Below are positions 7,061-10,655 of a stretch of 10,655 nt of DNA, piece by piece. The stretch is from the NCBI GenBank assembly GCA_023445445.1, contig JAEXLD010000121.1:1-10655 (forward strand), in the 5' to 3' direction. Below the pieces are notes generated by a model. That model saw only the letters and a program-made list of their open reading frames with translations, was not told the DNA's origin and did no database searches. The DNA comes from Bacillota bacterium (GTDB taxonomy: Bacteria > Bacillota > Clostridia > Clostridiales > Clostridiaceae). Every line of letters starts with the position of its first letter. The stretch's first letter is position 1. Both the position numbers and the translations under genes were made by a program.

Positions 7061-8488
7061 ATGAATGTATCTATTATATTAGTTGTATCATATTTAATTA
7101 ACATTTTATTTGCACTGTCACTAATATTTATTGAAAGAAAAGAGCCAACTACCACATGGGCATGGCTAATTATTCTTTTAGTTCTTCCTGGTATTGGCTT
7201 TATAATATATTTATTTTTTGGTCAAAATTTAAGTAGACAAAAGATATTTAGAGAAAAGAAAGTAACAGATGAAAAAAAAGTAAAGGAATTATTAGAAAAA
7301 TTTAAAAAGGAAAAAGAAAACAGCGGTATATCTGAAGAATTTATGGACCTTATCAGAATGAATTATAATAATTCTGGCGTGTTATATACCTGTGGGAATA
7401 AGGTAGATACTTTTATAGATGGTGAAGAAAAATTCAATGCTTTAATAGATGACATTAGAGCTGCAAAAAAGTTTATACATATAGAATATTACATATTTAG
7501 AATGGATAGCTTAGGTAAAACTATAATCAATGAACTTAAAAAGAAGGTTAAAGAAGGTGTTGAAGTTAGACTTTTAGCTGATGGAATGGGTTCTAAAAGT
7601 TTAAGAGGCAAAAAAGTAAAATATATAAGAAGCCTTGGTATTAAATTTTATTTATTTTTCCCAGGATTTCTACCATATATGAATACACGTATTAATTTTA
7701 GAAATCATAGAAAAATAGTTGTTATAGATGGCAAAGTTGGATATGTTGGTGGATTTAATGTAGGAGATGAATATATAAATAAAGGAAAGCAATTTGATTA
7801 TTGGAGAGATACTCACATTAGAATTCAAGGTGAGGCAGTTAATGAATTGAATAAAAGGTTCATTTTAGATTGGGATTATGCATCAGAAGGTGAACTAAAA
7901 AATTATGATGATTATTTTATAGATCAAAAAGAATATGGTGATATAGGAATTCAAATAATTTCTTCTGGACCTGACCATAAAGAGGAATTTATAAAAAATG
8001 CATATATGAAAATAATTAATAATGCAAAGGAAAGAATTTACATACAAACACCATATTTAGTTCCTGATGAACCAATTAAAGAAGCTTTAAAAATAGCAGC
8101 CTTATCAGGAGTAGATGTAAGAATTATGGTACCAGGGAAGCCTGATCATTTCTTTATGGAGTGGATATTAAGTGCTAATATGGGAGACCTTATGGAGTGT
8201 GGTGTTAGGATTTATAAATATCAAAAAGGCTTTATTCACTCCAAAACTATTATTGCAGATGGAAAGGTCTCTAGTATTGGGACAGCCAATTTAGATATTA
8301 GGAGTTTCCAGCTTAATTTTGAAATTAATGCAATAATTTTTGATAGTAATTTTACTAAAGAACAGGAAAAAATATTTGCAAATGATATTAAAGATAGCAA
8401 ACAAGTTATCCTTGAAGAGTATAATAATAGAGGAAGAAATATAAGGATTAAAGAGGCATTAATTAGACTTATAGCACCAATACTATAA
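7061..8488 (+). CDS. cls: Cardiolipin synthase (phospholipase D family)
   Basis: Membrane enzyme that condenses two phosphatidylglycerol molecules into cardiolipin and glycerol. The 475 residues begin with two hydrophobic helices (about 2-24 and 33-54) separated by ERKEPTTTWAW, the usual N-terminal layout of bacterial Cls. Two phospholipase D HxKxxxxD motifs follow: His216-Lys218-Asp223 (HRKIVVID) and His393-Lys395-Asp400 (HSKTIIAD). Each has its usual downstream Gly/Asn context (GGFN; GTANLDIRS). The length is normal for the family. AGGTGAGG at 7051-7058 directly precedes the ATG. It appears to be a single-gene unit: a terminator lies before it, repeats carrying TATAAT lie upstream, and a small hairpin overlaps its stop codon. 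Confidence 0.94.
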   Translation: MNVSIILVVSYLINILFALSLIFIERKEPTTTWAWLIILLVLPGIGFIIYLFFGQNLSRQKIFREKKVTDEKKVKELLEKFKKEKENSGISEEFMDLIRMNYNNSGVLYTCGNKVDTFIDGEEKFNALIDDIRAAKKFIHIEYYIFRMDSLGKTIINELKKKVKEGVEVRLLADGMGSKSLRGKKVKYIRSLGIKFYLFFPGFLPYMNTRINFRNHRKIVVIDGKVGYVGGFNVGDEYINKGKQFDYWRDTHIRIQGEAVNELNKRFILDWDYASEGELKNYDDYFIDQKEYGDIGIQIISSGPDHKEEFIKNAYMKIINNAKERIYIQTPYLVPDEPIKEALKIAALSGVDVRIMVPGKPDHFFMEWILSANMGDLMECGVRIYKYQKGFIHSKTIIADGKVSSIGTANLDIRSFQLNFEINAIIFDSNFTKEQEKIFANDIKDSKQVILEEYNNRGRNIRIKEALIRLIAPIL

Positions 8489-8504
8489 GAATGCTAGTAT
8501 TTTT
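8479..8504 (+). terminator. Possible weak terminator overlapping the cls stop
   Basis: AATACTA (8479-8485) pairs perfectly with TAGTATT (8495-8501) across a nine-base loop that contains the TAA stop, and five T follow (8500-8504). The stem is short and AT-rich, so efficiency would be modest. Confidence 0.45.
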
Positions 8505-8537
8505 ATAATGTAAAATGTAGAATTAAAAATTAAAAAC
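8500..8537 (+). repeat. Dispersed AT-rich repeat, half-element
   Basis: The segment contains TAAAATGTAGAATT (8511-8524), which recurs exactly in the aroF-aroB inverted repeat (9974-9987), followed by AAAAATTAAAAA. A diverged relative lies after the zinc-ribbon gene at 6797-6840 (TTTTTATAATATGTAAAAAGTAGA then TTAAAAATTAAA). It looks like debris of a short intergenic repeat family. Confidence 0.45.
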
Positions 8538-8635
8538 TTAAAGTTTAATGGATGTGAAGAAAATAATTAGATATTCACGAATTATCAATATTTTTTAATA
8601 TATGTTATTAAAAAATAAAAATATTTATAAAAACA

Positions 8636-8663
8636 TTGACAAAGTGTTTGGCTTTGGTATAAT
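8636..8663 (+). promoter_or_regulatory. Sigma-A promoter of the aro leader
   Basis: The -35 TTGACA (8636-8641) and -10 TATAAT (8658-8663) are both perfect, with a 16-base spacer. Transcription should start near 8670, giving a leader of about 270 bases before aroF. No other promoter of comparable quality lies between here and aroF. Confidence 0.85.
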
Positions 8664-8696
8664 TAGGTAAAGAAATTTAGATTTATGGAGGACTTT

Positions 8697-8822
8697 ATGA
8701 AAGGGATTATAAACAAAATAGTTAATTTTGACAACTTTTTTTACTTTATGTTCTGGGGCTTTTTCTTTAGCGCTGGCTATTTTGTTTACAAAAAAATAAT
8801 TCCTTCCAAAGTGAGTTTTTAA
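8697..8822 (+). CDS. Aromatic-rich 41-residue leader peptide (putative attenuator peptide)
   Basis: A short frame with a proper ribosome binding site (GGAGG, 8687-8691, five bases before ATG), about 27 bases after the expected transcript start. It encodes 41 residues with 10 Phe, 3 Tyr and 1 Trp. Between residues 11 and 31, 13 of 21 are aromatic, including the run FFYFMFWGFFF (14-24). A Lys/Pro-containing tail and TAA follow. Its position, with its own promoter upstream, a perfect terminator 42 bases past the stop, then the gene for the first aromatic-pathway enzyme, is that of a leader peptide sensing charged tRNA-Phe/Tyr/Trp. This resembles the enterobacterial pheA and pheST leaders. The hydrophobic middle could instead form one membrane helix of a real small protein; the two are not exclusive. 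Coding is well supported, the regulatory role is inferred. Confidence 0.75.
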   Translation: MKGIINKIVNFDNFFYFMFWGFFFSAGYFVYKKIIPSKVSF

Positions 8823-8873
8823 TATAAGTTTATATATTTTGTTTTATGAATATATGGTTATTACAGGGAACTC
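8813..8873 (+). promoter_or_regulatory. Predicted antiterminator of the aro attenuator
   Basis: An alternative fold excludes the terminator. GAGTT plus TT (8813-8819) pairs with GGAACTC (8867-8873) through five Watson-Crick and two G-U pairs. TAATA (8820-8824) pairs with TATTA (8859-8863), leaving bases 8864-8866 bulged. Inside, TATATATT-type arms 8830-8838 and 8849-8857 form nine pairs, two of them G-U. A ribosome stalled on the aromatic codons (up to 8789) leaves this segment free. One that reaches the stop at 8820-8822 would cover it and let the terminator form. Drawn by hand, energies not computed. Confidence 0.5.
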
Positions 8874-8891
8874 CTAGGAGTTCCCTTTTTT
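8865..8891 (+). terminator. Leader (attenuator) terminator before aroF
   Basis: AGGGAACTC (8865-8873) pairs perfectly with GAGTTCCCT (8878-8886) around a CTAG loop, then six T (8886-8891). It is a strong, textbook intrinsic terminator placed between the aromatic-rich leader frame and aroF, 47 bases before the aroF start, so read-through must be allowed for aroF to be expressed from the leader promoter. Confidence 0.9.
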
Positions 8892-8938
8892 ATACAAATA
8901 AATTTAAAAATATTTAATATTAAAAGGGGGCATTATTC

Positions 8939-9952
8939 ATGGTAATAATTTTAAAACCAAAAACCAATGAATTAGAAATTAAAAAACTAACAGAGGAGTT
9001 AGAGAAAGAGGGGGTAAAGGTTAATCCTGTAATTGGTTCTGAACTAATTATTTTAGGACTTGTAGGTGATACAAGTAAAATAGATCCATTAAAAATAGAA
9101 GCTAATGACATCGTGGAAAAGGTTATGCATGTTCAAGAACCTTTCAAGAAAGCAAATAGATTATTCCATCCAGATGATAGTATAATAAAAGTTGGAAATA
9201 GTGAAATTGGTGGAAATAAAATATCTATGATAGCTGGACCATGTTCAGTTGAAAGTGAAGAACAATTAACTTATATAGCAGAATCAGTTAAGAAATTAGG
9301 GGCAAATTTCTTAAGAGGTGGTGCTTTCAAACCAAGAACTTCACCATATAGTTTCCAAGGCTTAAAGCATGATGGACTTGAACTTTTAAAGATAGCTAGA
9401 GAAAAAACAGGATTGCCTATAGTGACAGAAATAATGTCACCATATGATGTTGAAATATTTGAAAGAGATGTTGATGTCATTCAAGTAGGTGCAAGAAATA
9501 TGCAAAACTTTGACTTATTAAATGAACTAGGAAAAACCAATAAGCCTATACTATTAAAGAGAGGCTTATCAGCTACAATAGAAGAATGGCTTATGTCAGC
9601 AGAATATATAATGGCAGGTGGAAATGAAAAAGTAATTCTTTGTGAGAGAGGAATAAGAACCTTTGAAACATACACAAGAAATACACTTGATTTAAGTGCA
9701 ATACCAGCTGTTAAGAAATTAAGTCATTTACCTATAATAGTAGATCCTAGCCATGCTACAGGAAAGAGATTCATGATATCTCCTTTAGCAAAGGCAGCAA
9801 TAGCAGTAGGAGCAGATGGATTAATAATAGAAGTTCATAACAATCCAGAAAAAGCACTTTGTGATGGACCACAATCTATTAGACCAGACCATTATGAATC
9901 ACTAGTTCAAGAACTAAAAGCAATTGCAGCAGCAGTAGGAAAAGAACTTTAA
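8939..9952 (+). CDS. aroF: DAHP synthase (3-deoxy-7-phosphoheptulonate synthase), AroF, type I-beta
   Basis: Condenses phosphoenolpyruvate and erythrose 4-phosphate to DAHP, the first step of the shikimate pathway. The 337 residues comprise an N-terminal ferredoxin-like (ACT-like) regulatory domain (about 1-65) and a TIM barrel. Catalytic landmarks are AGPCSVES (99-106), LRGGAFKPRTSPYSFQG (125-141), KRGL (207-210) and DPSHATGKR (269-277). The metal ligands Cys102, His272, Glu298 and Asp309 fall at the same numbers I recall for the 338-residue Thermotoga maritima enzyme, whose N-terminal domain mediates feedback inhibition by Tyr/Phe. The related KDO-8-phosphate synthase is excluded by that extra domain and by aroB next door. 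AGGGGG at 8925-8930 sets the start. Transcription probably comes from 8636 through the leader terminator. Confidence 0.95.
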   Translation: MVIILKPKTNELEIKKLTEELEKEGVKVNPVIGSELIILGLVGDTSKIDPLKIEANDIVEKVMHVQEPFKKANRLFHPDDSIIKVGNSEIGGNKISMIAGPCSVESEEQLTYIAESVKKLGANFLRGGAFKPRTSPYSFQGLKHDGLELLKIAREKTGLPIVTEIMSPYDVEIFERDVDVIQVGARNMQNFDLLNELGKTNKPILLKRGLSATIEEWLMSAEYIMAGGNEKVILCERGIRTFETYTRNTLDLSAIPAVKKLSHLPIIVDPSHATGKRFMISPLAKAAIAVGADGLIIEVHNNPEKALCDGPQSIRPDHYESLVQELKAIAAAVGKEL

Positions 9953-9954
9953 AA

Positions 9955-10049
9955 GAATGAAGAATGTAAAATTTAAAATGTAGAATTGTTGAAGAAATTC
10001 AGCTTAGGCTGAATTTCAACATTAATTTTTTATTTTACATTCTACATTC
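9955..10049 (+). repeat. Long imperfect inverted repeat between aroF and aroB
   Basis: Outer arms 9955-9972 and 10032-10049 are complementary over 18 bases with one mismatch (GAATGAAGAATGTAAAAT against the complement of ATTTTACATTCTACATTC). The apex is a nine-base stem AAATTCAGC/GCTGAATTT (9995-10003 with 10008-10016) around TTAG. Arms between these are less regular. The whole could fold into a hairpin of about 95 bases filling the intergenic gap. No T tract follows the outer stem, so it is not a standard terminator. It resembles a mobile or REP-like intergenic palindrome, or an mRNA processing or stability element. Confidence 0.75.
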
Positions 10050-10074
10050 TACATTTAAAGGAGGTTGATTTTAT

Positions 10075-10655
10075 ATGAAGTTAACTGTAGATTTATCTCA
10101 CAGTAGTTATGATATAATTATACAAAAAGGTTTGCTTAGTAATTTAAGTAGGGAAGTATCTGAAGTATTTAAGGGTAAAAAGATATTTATATTAACGGAT
10201 AAAAATGTTGATAGGTTTTATGGGGATAAGGTTATTAAGGAATTATCTAATTTTGGATATGATACTAAGAAGCTTGTTCTTGAAGCTGGAGAGGAAACTA
10301 AGAGTTTTTTTACTTTACCCAAGATTTACGATGAGCTTTTAAATTTTAAGCTTACAAGAAGTGATTTGATTATAACACTAGGTGGTGGAGTAATTGGAGA
10401 TTTAGGTGGCTTTGTAGCATCTACTTATCTTAGAGGAATTCCATTTATACAGGTTCCCACAACATTATTAGCACAAGTAGATAGTAGTGTAGGTGGAAAA
10501 GTTGGAGTAGATATAGATAAGGGAAAAAACTTAATTGGTAGTTTTTATCATCCAAAGAAAGTTATTATAGATCCAGAAGTTTTAAATACATTAAGTGATA
10601 GGGTATTTAATGATGGAATGGCAGAAGTTATTAAGTATGGTTGTATAAAAGATAA
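10075..10655 (+). CDS. aroB: 3-dehydroquinate synthase, AroB (N-terminal part, runs off the window)
   Basis: Second shikimate enzyme, converting DAHP to 3-dehydroquinate with NAD+ and a divalent metal. The frame is open from ATG at 10075 to the window end, giving 193 residues of a protein usually about 350 long. Seen are the NAD-binding core TLGGGVIGDLGGFVASTYLRG (101-121), VPTTLLAQVDSSVGGK (127-142), KNLIGSFYHP (151-160) and DGMAEVIKYG (180-189), whose Glu184 corresponds to a metal ligand. AAAGGAGGT (10057-10065) lies nine bases before the start. It directly follows aroF in the same direction, separated by the long inverted repeat. Expected next genes (aroA, aroC and others) lie outside. Confidence 0.95.
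   Translation, partial: MKLTVDLSHSSYDIIIQKGLLSNLSREVSEVFKGKKIFILTDKNVDRFYGDKVIKELSNFGYDTKKLVLEAGEETKSFFTLPKIYDELLNFKLTRSDLIITLGGGVIGDLGGFVASTYLRGIPFIQVPTTLLAQVDSSVGGKVGVDIDKGKNLIGSFYHPKKVIIDPEVLNTLSDRVFNDGMAEVIKYGCIKD

Noticed and set aside
8692..8812. Pairing of ACTTT (8692-8696) and AAGG (8701-8704) around the leader start codon with AAAGT (8808-8812) and CCTT (8802-8805), as a protector stem that would mask leader translation
   Set aside because: Only nine pairs split by an internal loop across about 100 bases of translated RNA; too weak to claim without folding energies.
8664..8891. T-box riboswitch in the aroF leader
   Set aside because: The conserved T-box sequence (AGGGTGGNACCGCG-like) and the expected stem I elements are absent; the leader is occupied by a translated aromatic-rich frame.
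9271..9675. Two minus-strand frames opposite aroF, and similar ones opposite relQ, yclO, yclQ and the zinc-ribbon gene
   Set aside because: Each is opposite a strongly recognised gene, and none has recognisable domains or start signals.

Overview
The window is very A+T-rich, all genes lie on the + strand, and they have strong AGGAGG-type ribosome binding sites and U-tract terminators. Together with a reverse rubrerythrin, a RelQ-type alarmone synthetase and a DAHP synthase/AroB pair, this points to an anaerobic Firmicute, most likely Clostridium sensu stricto. The species cannot be fixed from the sequence alone.

Layout. (1) 38-829: RelQ/YjbM-type (p)ppGpp synthetase with a long C-terminal extension, closed by a large hairpin terminator. 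(2) 1054-4834: an iron operon. A near-perfect sigma-A promoter with a Fur box in its spacer and a second Fur-like palindrome just downstream drives two FecCD-type permeases, an ATPase and a lipoprotein that match the B. subtilis YclNOPQ (petrobactin) transporter. The genes overlap or abut, and a strong terminator follows. (3) 4889-5603: a single-gene unit encoding a reverse rubrerythrin, with a PerR-box-like palindrome inside its promoter. (4) 5725-6914: a zinc-ribbon, single-pass membrane protein with a TPR-like part and a C-terminal domain of unknown function. (5) 7061-8504: cardiolipin synthase, preceded by a duplicated AT-rich repeat carrying TATAAT. (6) 8636-10655: start of an aromatic amino acid (shikimate) operon: promoter, 41-codon leader ORF, terminator, aroF, a long inverted repeat, and aroB cut off by the window end.

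The most interesting object is the 8636-8891 leader. It holds a strong promoter, a good ribosome binding site and a 41-residue reading frame in which 13 of 21 consecutive residues (11-31) are Phe, Tyr or Trp. A perfect terminator follows, and only 47 bases with no evident promoter separate it from the gene for the first enzyme of aromatic synthesis. An alternative pairing of the leader ORF's end with the terminator's left arm can be drawn. This has all the parts of ribosome-mediated transcription attenuation by a Phe/Tyr/Trp leader peptide, in a Gram-positive lineage where aromatic genes are better known for T-box or TRAP control.

The other genes suggest an anaerobe managing iron (Fur), oxygen or peroxide (rubrerythrin), nutrient stress (alarmone) and membrane lipid composition (cardiolipin). 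They form independent transcription units rather than one system.
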